Part shown: positions 1-6,351 of the stretch, piece after piece | How positions within the stretch are numbered: the first letter of the stretch is position 1 | Layout: the number at the start of each line of letters is the position of its first letter | DNA from: CALMEC01 sp031376485 | GTDB lineage: Bacteria > Actinomycetota > Thermoleophilia > Miltoncostaeales > Miltoncostaeaceae | NCBI GenBank assembly: GCA_031376485.1 | Contig: JANMDV010000195.1 | Coordinates: forward strand, 1 to 8,535 | Reading direction: 5' to 3' | Length of the DNA stretch: 8,535 bases | Translations under genes and position numbers: made by a program | Notes under the pieces: generated by a model | What the model was told of the DNA's origin: nothing | The model's database searches: none | What the model saw: the letters and a program-made list of their open reading frames with translations, nothing else

Positions 1-651
1 GTGACGGCGATCGCAAGCCCGGGCATCGGGTGGCCACTCGACTTGCTCGACTGGAAGCGTCGTGTCGGCGCCATGTACGCCTCGGCGCGTGCGGGCGGCG
101 CGGGTGAGGTGACCCTCGACGCGTTCCGTCGTGCCAAGGACGCACTCTTTGCCGAGCATGCCCAGAGTCCGATCCCGGCGGAGCATCGCCCGAACTTTAC
201 GGGGCTCGCGTACTACCCCTACCGACCAGAGTTGCGGGTGCATGCGCCCTTGGAGCGCGACGACGCAGGCGACGAGTTCATGCTGCCGTCGAGTACTGAC
301 GAACCATTTCGCTTCCAGTTCGTGGGGCGGGTCCGCCCCACACTCGGTGGCCGGCAGGTGTCGCTCGCCGTGTTCTGGCTGACGGCATACGGCGGCGGCG
401 TATTCGTGCCATTCCGGGACACCACGGCCGGCGGCGCCACATACGGGGCCGGGCGATACCTGCTCGATACCGTCAAGGGCGCCGACCTCGGCGCAACGCC
501 CGACGGGGACGTGATCTTGGACTTCAACTACGCGTTCAACCCCTCGTGCTCATACGACCCGCGCTGGAGCTGCCCGCTCGCCCCCACCGAGAGCCGGCTC
601 GCGCTCCCGATCGAAGCCGGCGAACGCACGTGGACGCATCCACACGACTGA
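1..651 (+). CDS. DUF1684 family protein
   Basis: This 216-residue protein belongs to the DUF1684 family, whose biochemical role is not established. The family pattern is clear: an N-terminal LLDWKRR segment (about residues 15-21), then SPIP followed by FTGLAYYPY (about residues 66-74). Near the C-terminus DFNYAFNPSCSYDPRWSCPLAP precedes a TESRLALPIEAGE ending; this asparagine/cysteine/proline-rich segment is the family hallmark. No signal peptide or membrane segment is seen, so it is probably cytosolic. The GTG at base 1 is taken as the start because the N-terminus has the length expected of the family, but a start further upstream cannot be excluded since the window begins here. It converges on the GST-like gene 58 bp downstream and no strong terminator separates them. 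The family assignment is firm; the function is unknown. Confidence 0.85.
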   Translation: MTAIASPGIGWPLDLLDWKRRVGAMYASARAGGAGEVTLDAFRRAKDALFAEHAQSPIPAEHRPNFTGLAYYPYRPELRVHAPLERDDAGDEFMLPSSTDEPFRFQFVGRVRPTLGGRQVSLAVFWLTAYGGGVFVPFRDTTAGGATYGAGRYLLDTVKGADLGATPDGDVILDFNYAFNPSCSYDPRWSCPLAPTESRLALPIEAGERTWTHPHD

Positions 652-709
652 GTGCCTGAGAGAGACGTTGGTGATTGGCCTCGGCGTGCGCATCTGCCGC
701 GGCCGAACG

Positions 710-1312
710 TCAAAGGGCCGCACGAAGAGCGGGTCGGGCACCGACTACGTCGAGCATCTGCTGTGTCTTGGGAAAGCCCGCAAGAGTGACCGGGAGTTTC
801 GGCAACAGCCACATCCGCGCGGCGGCCGCGATGTCGGCGATCGAGAACGCCCCTGTGACGTACCCGCCCGGCTCGATCAACGCCTCCCACCCCGCCAGCG
901 CCTCGTCCAATCCCCGCAGCGCTTCGTCGAGTTCCGCCTGCGCGACCGAGTCCTTTGCGTAGTAGGTGCGAAGCTCCACCTCCCACAGCGCCGGCCGGAT
1001 GGCGAGGCTGAGCACGTCCAGCAGTTGATCGACCCTTGCGCGGGCCACCGGGTCGCGGGGGTAGAGGTCGAAGCGGCCCTCCCGGTCTGCGAGGTACCGC
1101 AGAATCGTGTTGGACTCAACGATGCGCAGATCGCCATCGACGAGACACGGCACCGTCCCGAACGGATGCACCTGCCGGTACCACTGCGGGCGCTCGTCGG
1201 AAAGCGGGACCTCTCTCAGATCTGCCTCCAACCCAAGCTCGTTCAGGAGAAAACGGACCTTGAGGGCATTCGAGGAGCCGCGGTTGTCGTAGAGCACAAG
1301 GGGCGCCGCCAT
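710..1312 (-). CDS. Glutathione S-transferase-like protein
   Basis: A 200-residue, two-domain GST-fold protein. The N-terminal thioredoxin-like domain (about residues 4-80) begins LVLYDNRGSSNALKVR, where Ser13/Ser14 lie at the usual activating Ser/Tyr position. It continues with the cis-proline loop GTVPCL (Pro55) and the glutathione gamma-glutamyl-binding ESNTI motif (Glu66-Ser67). The helical C-terminal domain (about 88-200) contains FSIADIAAAARMWLL, the N-capping box/hydrophobic staple region of GSTs. The ATG at 1312 is chosen because family homology begins there; the reading frame stays open upstream to 1549 but that extension is low-complexity and unlike a GST. The Shine-Dalgarno is poor. 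It may be the last gene of a hemA-small ORF-GST transcript. The substrate is unknown, and it could use a thiol other than glutathione if the host is an actinobacterium that makes mycothiol. Confidence 0.85.
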   Translation of the reverse strand: MAAPLVLYDNRGSSNALKVRFLLNELGLEADLREVPLSDERPQWYRQVHPFGTVPCLVDGDLRIVESNTILRYLADREGRFDLYPRDPVARARVDQLLDVLSLAIRPALWEVELRTYYAKDSVAQAELDEALRGLDEALAGWEALIEPGGYVTGAFSIADIAAAARMWLLPKLPVTLAGFPKTQQMLDVVGARPALRAAL

Positions 1313-1370
1313 GTGCAAAGCGTCGCAAAAGCCACCCTCGCAGGCAAACGCCGGTTTCGAATCGTCCCTC

Positions 1371-1589
1371 TCAGCGACCCGATTCGGCCGGGATGATTCG
1401 CCCGCCGCGGCTGATGGGCGAGTTCGCGTCCCGACGAAGGGGGAGTGACAAGGACGGTGACGAGCCGGACCGAGACTTGCCGGGACGCTGTTGAAGGAGC
1501 AGGTCGGGCACGTATGGGCAGCGCAGACCATTGCATCGGGAAGGGTCACACGCCGCCGGAGGGCCGTCGAACATGGGCCTGCAGTTCAT
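1371..1589 (-). CDS. Small Cys-containing ORF overlapping hemA stop
   Basis: A 72-codon ORF whose ATG overlaps the hemA TGA as ATGA (1586-1589), the arrangement typical of translationally coupled genes. The first 24 residues contain four cysteines (positions 3, 14, 19 and 24), with a DPSRCNGLRCPYVP segment. The remainder is Ser/Arg/Pro-rich and unremarkable. Third codon positions are GC-rich but only moderately so, close to what non-coding DNA of this composition would give. No homology is recognised. It does not resemble the GluTR dimerisation helices missing from the upstream HemA. In favour are the exact overlap and the cysteine clustering; against are the short length, lack of a Shine-Dalgarno and weak codon bias. 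It may be spurious. Confidence 0.3.
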   Translation of the reverse strand: MNCRPMFDGPPAACDPSRCNGLRCPYVPDLLLQQRPGKSRSGSSPSLSLPLRRDANSPISRGGRIIPAESGR

Positions 1590-2644
1590 GACGCGACCAC
1601 AACCGGTCGCATGGTCCGCGATCGAGGCCGCACAGCGACGAACCGCTCGACCTCGCGAACGACGAGATCCTCCGCGAGCGTCGCTTGAGCCATTCGCTCG
1701 TCCGAACTCGCGGCAGCGACGCAGCGGATGTCCTCCATCGTGTGGAGGGCGACGCCCGCCACTGCCGCCGCATCGGGGGCGATATCGCCCGGGACGGCCA
1801 TGTCGATGAGCGCCATCGGGCGCTGTGGACGGGTGGCCATCGCGCGTTCGACGTCGGCACGCGTCAGGAGGGTGTGGAGCGCGGACGTGGCCGAGATGAC
1901 GACATCGGCCTGCCGAATCTCGGTATCGAGCGCCACAAGCGTGTCGCTTCGCCACCCGCGGGGCGCGGCGAGCGAAGCGGCGGTCTCCCGTCGGCGGCTG
2001 ACCACGACGACGCCGCGAATCCGCCGGGCCGAGAGCGCTTCGGCGGCGACGGCCGCGATCTGGCCCGCCCCGATGATCACCACGCGTTTGTCATCGAGCG
2101 GACCCACCGCCCGCTCCACCATGCCGACTGCGATCGACGGCACTGAGACACGCCCTTCCCCAATACTGGTCTCCCGGCGCACACGCTTACCCACCTGGAT
2201 CGCGCCCCGGAAAAGCCGATCGAGAATCGGGCCGCAGATGCCCTCCGTCCAAGCCGATTCCCACGCCCGGCGAACCTGTCCTTGTATCTCGCACTCCCCG
2301 AGCACCATGGAGTCGAGACTGGACGTCACCCGGAAGAGATGCGTGACCGCATGTTGCCCATGGTGGAAGTAGAGGGACCGCGACAGTTCGGGCAGGCGGA
2401 TTCCGCTCATGTCGGCAAGTGCCTGGGCAAGCGCCTCCTGTGCAAACGAGGGATCGTGGGCGACCGCGTAAACCTCCTTACGGTTGCACGTCGACAGCGC
2501 GACGACCTCCCGGACCTGGTCGCAGTCATGAAGGGACGATGCAACGCCTGACCCGCCGTCCACCCCCAGGGCGCACCGCCCGAGCAGGTCCACCGGCGCG
2601 GTGCGGTGGGAGATCCCCACGACAATGAGACCCTCGGTCGTCAT
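1586..2644 (-). CDS. hemA: Glutamyl-tRNA reductase, short C-terminus
   Basis: Catalyses NADPH-dependent reduction of glutamyl-tRNA(Glu) to glutamate-1-semialdehyde, the committed step of the C5 heme pathway. The 352-residue product opens with LIVVGISHRTAPV. It carries the catalytic cysteine in ALSTCNRKEVY (Cys53) and the HHGQHAVTHLFRVTSSLDSMVLGECEIQGQV block of the catalytic domain. The KRVRRETSIG segment follows, then an NADPH-binding Rossmann domain (VVIIGAGQIA, about residues 189-198) and ALIDMAVPGDI. GluTRs are usually about 410-450 residues; this one stops soon after the start of the long spinal helix, so most of the C-terminal dimerisation domain is missing. The ATG at 2644 is preferred over 2671 because AGGGG lies 10 nt upstream and homology begins at once. 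It is divergent from hemE, and hemC/hemD, its common partners, are absent downstream. Confidence 0.92.
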   Translation of the reverse strand: MTTEGLIVVGISHRTAPVDLLGRCALGVDGGSGVASSLHDCDQVREVVALSTCNRKEVYAVAHDPSFAQEALAQALADMSGIRLPELSRSLYFHHGQHAVTHLFRVTSSLDSMVLGECEIQGQVRRAWESAWTEGICGPILDRLFRGAIQVGKRVRRETSIGEGRVSVPSIAVGMVERAVGPLDDKRVVIIGAGQIAAVAAEALSARRIRGVVVVSRRRETAASLAAPRGWRSDTLVALDTEIRQADVVISATSALHTLLTRADVERAMATRPQRPMALIDMAVPGDIAPDAAAVAGVALHTMEDIRCVAAASSDERMAQATLAEDLVVREVERFVAVRPRSRTMRPVVVAS

Positions 2645-2965
2645 CGGTCGCACGCCCCTGGCGATCGGCATTGCACAACGTTCGACAGCCTGGGTTCAGT
2701 CGGGAACAGACTCCCCTGTGGCCCCTGACGACGTTGTGTCATGTTCACCGTTCTGCGCTCCCTCGCTGTCCACGGCCAAAGCTTCTCGGCGAAACCGCAG
2801 GATGAGCGGCCCCAGGAGAAAGATGACGGAAGCCGGTGTGGTCGCCTATGAACTTTCGTCCAGGTCGAGGTATAGGTTTTGTAACGGCTGTGTCATGTGC
2901 ATCGCGGCTTGGAGCGCAGGTGTGCCTCACCACGGGAACCTGCTCCGCTCACCGGGGACAGGCGC

Positions 2966-2994
2966 GGTTAGCTCCGAATTGCCGTCCGCTAACC
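2966..2994. repeat. Inverted repeat upstream of hemE
   Basis: Perfect 7-bp arms GGTTAGC and GCTAACC are separated by 15 nt and centred about 65 bp before the hemE start. The half-sites resemble halves of the actinobacterial DtxR/IdeR iron box (TTAGGTTAG/CTAACCTAA), but in that box the halves nearly touch. The site may be an operator or an RNA stem; the sequence alone does not decide. Confidence 0.4.
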
Positions 2995-3033
2995 TTTCGC
3001 CGTACCGGGCATTCGCCCTGACCCACGGATCAT

Positions 3034-3039
3034 GGGAGG
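3034..3039 (+). promoter_or_regulatory. Ribosome binding site of hemE
   Basis: GGGAGG lies 6 nt before the TTG at 3046 and directly against the TTG at 3040. The spacing favours TTG 3046 as the start codon. The ATG at 3032 is out of frame. Confidence 0.65.
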
Positions 3040-3045
3040 TTGGAA

Positions 3046-4116
3046 TTGTCGCTTGAGGCCGCCGTTGGGACATTGACCGGTGAGGAGCGGATGCTGGGGG
3101 CGTGCCGTCTGGAGCCGGTGGATTGCACGCCGGTGTGGTTCATGCGCCAAGCCGGCCGGTGCCTGGCCGAGTACCGGGAACTGCGCGAGAAGTACGACAT
3201 CCTGACGATGACGCGCACCCCCGAACTGTGTACCCGGGTCACCCTGATGCCGGTCGAATTGATGGGCGTGGATGCCGCGGTGCTCTACGCCGACATCATG
3301 TTGCCCCTGTACGGAATGGGCGTGCCGTTTTCGATCGACCCGGGCATCGGGCCGATCATCCCCAACCCCATCCGCGACCAAGCGGCGATCCGGGCCCTTC
3401 GTATCGTCGAGGCCGAGGAGGGCACGCCGGAGATCTTCGAGGCGATCGGCATGGTGCGCAAGGAGCTTGCCGGCCGCGCGGCCGTAGTGGGCTTTGCCGG
3501 TGCGCCGTACACGCTGGCCTCGTACATGATCGAGGGCAGGCCCAGCAAGGACCGCGGCATGGCCAAGACCCTGATGTACAGCCAACCCGACCTGTGGGCC
3601 GAGCTGATGGAGACACTGACCGAGGTTACGATCAGGTACCTGACGGCGCAGGTCAACGCCGGCGCACAGGTGCTGCAACTGTTTGACTCGTGGATCGGCG
3701 ATCTGGGTCCAAGCGCCTACGAGGAGCACGTGCTGCCCTACAACCGTCGCATCTTCGCCGCCGTGCGGGAGGCGACCGGGGTCCCCACAATCCACTTCGG
3801 CACGGGGGTCGGCGGCATTCTCGAACAGGTGGCATCGGCGGGATCAGACCTGGTATGCGTGGACTGGCGTGTCGGCCTGGCCGACGCATGGCGACGTATC
3901 GGCCCCGACAAGGGCATCCAAGGCAACCTGGACTCGACCGTTGCGCTGGCCCCATGGGAGGTCATCGAACGCGAGGCCAACCGCGTGCTGGACGAGGCAG
4001 GCGGCCGTCCGGGACACGTCTTCAACTTGGGCCACGGGGTGCTTCCCGACACCGATCCGGGCAAGCTTGCGCGCCTTGTCGAGCACGTCCACGAGACCAC
4101 GGCGGCACGCGGATGA
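3046..4116 (+). CDS. hemE: Uroporphyrinogen decarboxylase
   Basis: Converts uroporphyrinogen III to coproporphyrinogen III by four decarboxylations; a cytosolic TIM-barrel enzyme. The 356-residue length is normal. The active-site signature VWFMRQAGRCLAEYR supplies Arg34 and Arg38. LYADIMLP supplies the catalytic aspartate Asp83, GFAGAPYTLASYMIEG the conserved Tyr160, LFDSWIG the conserved serine, and FNLGHGVLP the conserved histidine near residue 330. One oddity is that the usual GRYLPEY reads GRCLAEY. The start is TTG 3046 with GGGAGG at ideal spacing (TTG 3040 would add two residues). The stop overlaps the ferrochelatase start as ATGA, so the two are almost certainly co-transcribed and coupled. 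It runs divergently from hemA, which points to common control of heme synthesis. Confidence 0.95.
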   Translation: MSLEAAVGTLTGEERMLGACRLEPVDCTPVWFMRQAGRCLAEYRELREKYDILTMTRTPELCTRVTLMPVELMGVDAAVLYADIMLPLYGMGVPFSIDPGIGPIIPNPIRDQAAIRALRIVEAEEGTPEIFEAIGMVRKELAGRAAVVGFAGAPYTLASYMIEGRPSKDRGMAKTLMYSQPDLWAELMETLTEVTIRYLTAQVNAGAQVLQLFDSWIGDLGPSAYEEHVLPYNRRIFAAVREATGVPTIHFGTGVGGILEQVASAGSDLVCVDWRVGLADAWRRIGPDKGIQGNLDSTVALAPWEVIEREANRVLDEAGGRPGHVFNLGHGVLPDTDPGKLARLVEHVHETTAARG

Positions 4117-5012
4117 TCGGCGTGCTCCTGATGACGTTCGGCACGTCGGTCACCTCAGACGGCGTCGAGGAGTACCTGCGAAGCGTCTATCAGCGCGAGC
4201 CTCCGGCCGACGTCGTCGAGGAGTTCAAACGCCGCTTCGACCTGATCGGACGCTCCCCCTTGATCGAGACCACGCACGCACAGGCGGCCGGGCTCCAACA
4301 GGCGCTCGACGCCGAACACGGACCGGGCAGCTTTCGCGTCGAGATCGGGATGCTCCACACCGAGCCCCGCATCGCCACCGCCCTCTCCAACCTGATCGCA
4401 TCCGGCGTCGAAAGGGTCATCGGGATCGTGCTCGCGCCGCAGTATTCGCCCCTGATCTTGGGCGGCTACACCCGCGCGGTCGAAGCCGCAATCGCCGATC
4501 AGGCGGTCACCGTTGCGGTTGACGTGGCCGGGGCGTGGCATGACGTACCCGGCTGGATCGACTCCTTGGCCGAGCGTGTGCGCGAGACCATCGACGCGGT
4601 CGGTGAGCTGCCCATCGTGTTCACGGCCCATAGCCTCCCCAAGCCGGTGTTCGACCGCGACCCTGGGTACCTGGAGCAGATCCACGAGACGATCCGCGGC
4701 GTGGTCGAGCGCGTCGGGCTGCGCGACGATCAGTGGCAGTTCGGCTATCAAAGCGCGGGGCACTCCCCCGAGGAGTGGCTGACCCCGGACTTCAAGGACC
4801 TGGTCCCCGGCATCGCCGAGGCCGGCCACAGCGGCGTGATCTTTGTCCCCGTTCAGTTCGTCGCCGACCACCTGGAGACGCTGTATGACATCGACATCGC
4901 GGGCCGCGAAGAGGCCGAAGAGGTGGGGCTCACGTTCCATCGGGTGCCGGTACCGAACGCCTCACCCGCGTTCGCCGAGGCCCTGCGCCAGGTCGTCGCG
5001 CGCGAGGCCTGA
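4113..5012 (+). CDS. hemH: Ferrochelatase, coproporphyrin III type
   Basis: Inserts ferrous iron into a porphyrin. The 299-residue protein resembles the monofunctional Bacillus-type enzyme (CpfC), which uses coproporphyrin III and makes coproheme. Recognisable blocks are the N-terminal LLMTFGTS, IVLAPQYSPLILGGYTRA, the catalytic histidine in VFTAHSLPKP (His173), FGYQSAGHSPEEWLTPD, and the catalytic glutamate in FVADHLETLYDID (Glu255). PNASPAF near the C-terminus matches the Bacillus pattern. The residue matching B. subtilis Tyr13 is Phe9. There is no cysteine anywhere, so it cannot carry the [2Fe-2S] cluster of many actinobacterial ferrochelatases. The start ATG overlaps the hemE stop by 4 nt. 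No hemY/cgoX or hemQ lies in the window, so coproporphyrin versus protoporphyrin use is inferred from similarity only. Confidence 0.92.
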   Translation: MIGVLLMTFGTSVTSDGVEEYLRSVYQREPPADVVEEFKRRFDLIGRSPLIETTHAQAAGLQQALDAEHGPGSFRVEIGMLHTEPRIATALSNLIASGVERVIGIVLAPQYSPLILGGYTRAVEAAIADQAVTVAVDVAGAWHDVPGWIDSLAERVRETIDAVGELPIVFTAHSLPKPVFDRDPGYLEQIHETIRGVVERVGLRDDQWQFGYQSAGHSPEEWLTPDFKDLVPGIAEAGHSGVIFVPVQFVADHLETLYDIDIAGREEAEEVGLTFHRVPVPNASPAFAEALRQVVAREA

Positions 5013-5036
5013 CACGGCGAGACGACGCACAACGGG

Positions 5037-6287
5037 ATGAACCCGCCGAACTTCTCACCCGGCTACCCGCCGTCTGCCGCTGGTCGTCGCGCCGTCGAGC
5101 GCGTGCGGGAGTTCGTCGCCGAGGTGGCCGTGCCGATGGTCGCCGAGTTGGAGCAAACCCGGCCCGACACGGCGTTCGCGTTGGAGCCCGACGGCCGGTT
5201 GGCCGACGACGTCCGTGCGCTCAAGCGCAGGATGCAGCAGACCTCGGCCGAGGCCGGGCTCTACTGCGCCCACCTGCCCGAGTCCGACGGCGGCCTCGGT
5301 CTGAGCCTGATCGACTGCTTCTACGTGCAGGAGGAGGTCTACCGCCATGGGCTCCGTGGCGCGCAGTGGATGCTCGCCTGGACCGACGGGCCCAGCCCGC
5401 TTGTCGCCCACTGGAGCGAGGCATCGCGTGAGCGCCACCTGCCGGATTTCCTGGCCGGGAACATCGACGTGGCGTTCGCCCTGACCGAGCCGCGCGCAGG
5501 CTCCGACGCGCTGGCGCTCCAGACCTCGGCCCGGCGGGACGGCGACGAGTGGGTCGTGACGGGCGTCAAGCACCTGATCACGGGGGCGCCCTTCGCTCAG
5601 TTCGCCCAGGTGCTCACCAGGGTGGAGGGCGCCGGTCGCAAAGAGCTGACCGCGTTCCTGATCCCACTCGACGCGCCGGGGGTCGAGCGGGGCCCGGTGC
5701 AGCAGACGCTCATGGCCGACGGCCAGACCGGGATCCTGCGCTTTCGTGACGTGCGCCTGCCCGCCGATGCGCTGGTCGGCAAGGAAGGCGAGGGCCTCGC
5801 CATCGCGCTCCTGTGGATCAACTGGGCCCGCACCCGTCGCGGCGGCATGTGCAGCGGGCTGGCGTGGCACTGCCTCGACCGCTCGGTCCGCTACGGGCAT
5901 GGGCGGCAGGCCTTCGGAGGCCCGATCGACGGGCTCGGGCCGGTCGCCGGGATGTTGAGCGAAATGTACATGGACTGGCAGGCGATGCGAGCGTTGTCGC
6001 TCGAGCTCCTCGCACGCCTGGACGAGGCGGACCTCTTTACCGCCAAGGTCACCCCCGCCATGCGGCGCGACGTGTCGGTGCTGAAGGCCTGGAACGACGA
6101 GGCGCTCTTGCGGGTGGCCGACCGCGCGATCCAGGTCCACGGCGGGCGGGGCCTTCTGACCGAGACCGGCCTCGAACGGATCTACCGCGTCGCCCGCAAC
6201 CTGCGGATCCCTGCGGGGACGAGCGAGATCCAGCGCGCGACCATCGCCGAGAGCCTTGCCGCGGAGGAGCCCGGCATACGCGCGTGA
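5037..6287 (+). CDS. Acyl-CoA dehydrogenase family protein
   Basis: A 416-residue FAD flavoprotein of the acyl-CoA dehydrogenase fold. The order is an N-terminal helical domain (about 15-140), a beta domain with the FAD-contact motif AFALTEPRAGSDA (about 147-159) and VTGVKHLITGA (about 174-184), then a C-terminal helical domain with RQAFGGPI (about 290-297). It ends with IQVHGGRGLLTETGLERIYRVARNLRIPAGTSEIQR. Family members oxidise acyl-CoA thioesters at alpha-beta and pass electrons to ETF. The usual catalytic glutamate before GT in the last motif (YEGT in MCAD) is Ala393. The alternative glutamate position of isovaleryl-CoA dehydrogenase, before Arg265, also appears to be alanine. The substrate is therefore unclear and the chemistry may be atypical. 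It starts 24 nt after the ferrochelatase stop with a weak Shine-Dalgarno, probably in the same transcript. Confidence 0.9.
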   Translation: MNPPNFSPGYPPSAAGRRAVERVREFVAEVAVPMVAELEQTRPDTAFALEPDGRLADDVRALKRRMQQTSAEAGLYCAHLPESDGGLGLSLIDCFYVQEEVYRHGLRGAQWMLAWTDGPSPLVAHWSEASRERHLPDFLAGNIDVAFALTEPRAGSDALALQTSARRDGDEWVVTGVKHLITGAPFAQFAQVLTRVEGAGRKELTAFLIPLDAPGVERGPVQQTLMADGQTGILRFRDVRLPADALVGKEGEGLAIALLWINWARTRRGGMCSGLAWHCLDRSVRYGHGRQAFGGPIDGLGPVAGMLSEMYMDWQAMRALSLELLARLDEADLFTAKVTPAMRRDVSVLKAWNDEALLRVADRAIQVHGGRGLLTETGLERIYRVARNLRIPAGTSEIQRATIAESLAAEEPGIRA

Positions 6288-6300
6288 GAGAGGACTCTCA
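6285..6300 (+). other. Small stem-loop at acyl-CoA dehydrogenase stop
   Basis: TGAGAG and CTCTCA pair perfectly around a 4-nt AGGA loop, and the stop codon forms the first bases of the stem. No T-run follows, so it is a weak terminator candidate at best. It may mark the end of the hemE operon. Confidence 0.2.
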
Positions 6301-6318
6301 TCCGGCTGGCCACGGAGC

Positions 6319-6343
6319 TGATGGCGCCAAGTTGGCGCTATCA
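6319..6343. promoter_or_regulatory. 25-bp palindromic operator before vapBC-like pair
   Basis: Arms TGATGGCGCCAA and TTGGCGCTATCA match at 11 of 12 positions around a single central G. The right arm contains TATCAT (6339-6344), a plausible -10 element ending 7 nt before ATG 6352. Antitoxins of the VapB type usually bind such palindromes at their own promoter through their ribbon-helix-helix domain, so this is the likely autoregulatory operator. Repressor binding would cover the -10. No -35 is obvious. Confidence 0.65.
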
Positions 6344-6351
6344 TGTCGACC

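Larger units (their letters stand above)
2645..3045. promoter_or_regulatory. Divergent hemA/hemE intergenic control region
   Basis: About 400 bp without a convincing gene lies between the divergent hemA and hemE starts. Short frames exist here but none has recognisable homology. Visible structure includes an inverted repeat GGTTAGC (2966-2972)/GCTAACC (2988-2994), an inverted pair CACAACGT (2674-2681)/ACGTTGTG (2731-2738), and a direct 10-mer TGTGTCATGT at 2735-2744 and 2889-2898. A somewhat AT-richer stretch with TATAGG lies around 2871-2885. The region must contain the promoters for both operons, but no convincing -35/-10 pair could be assigned on either strand. Confidence 0.5.

Noticed and set aside
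699..721. GCGGCC/GGCCGC stem as a terminator between the first two convergent genes
   Set aside because: Six GC base pairs with a 10-nt loop and no T-run; such matches are frequent at this base composition, and the stem lies partly in the GST coding region.
668..1396. 242-codon plus-strand frame opposite the GST gene
   Set aside because: Antisense to a clear GST; no recognisable domain and Arg-rich composition.
1371..1600. Possible frameshift continuing HemA into the small downstream ORF
   Set aside because: The small ORF's residues show none of the helical LRxxxExIRxxEL-like pattern of the GluTR C-terminal domain, so joining frames does not restore the protein.
2821..3056. Plus-strand frame with a CNGCVMC motif in the hemA-hemE gap
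   Set aside because: The cysteine cluster is isolated, the frame overlaps the hemE ribosome binding site, and the rest of the translation looks random.
2989..3795. 268-codon minus-strand frame across hemE
   Set aside because: Low-complexity, His/Gly-rich antisense translation with no motif; hemE on the other strand is unambiguous.
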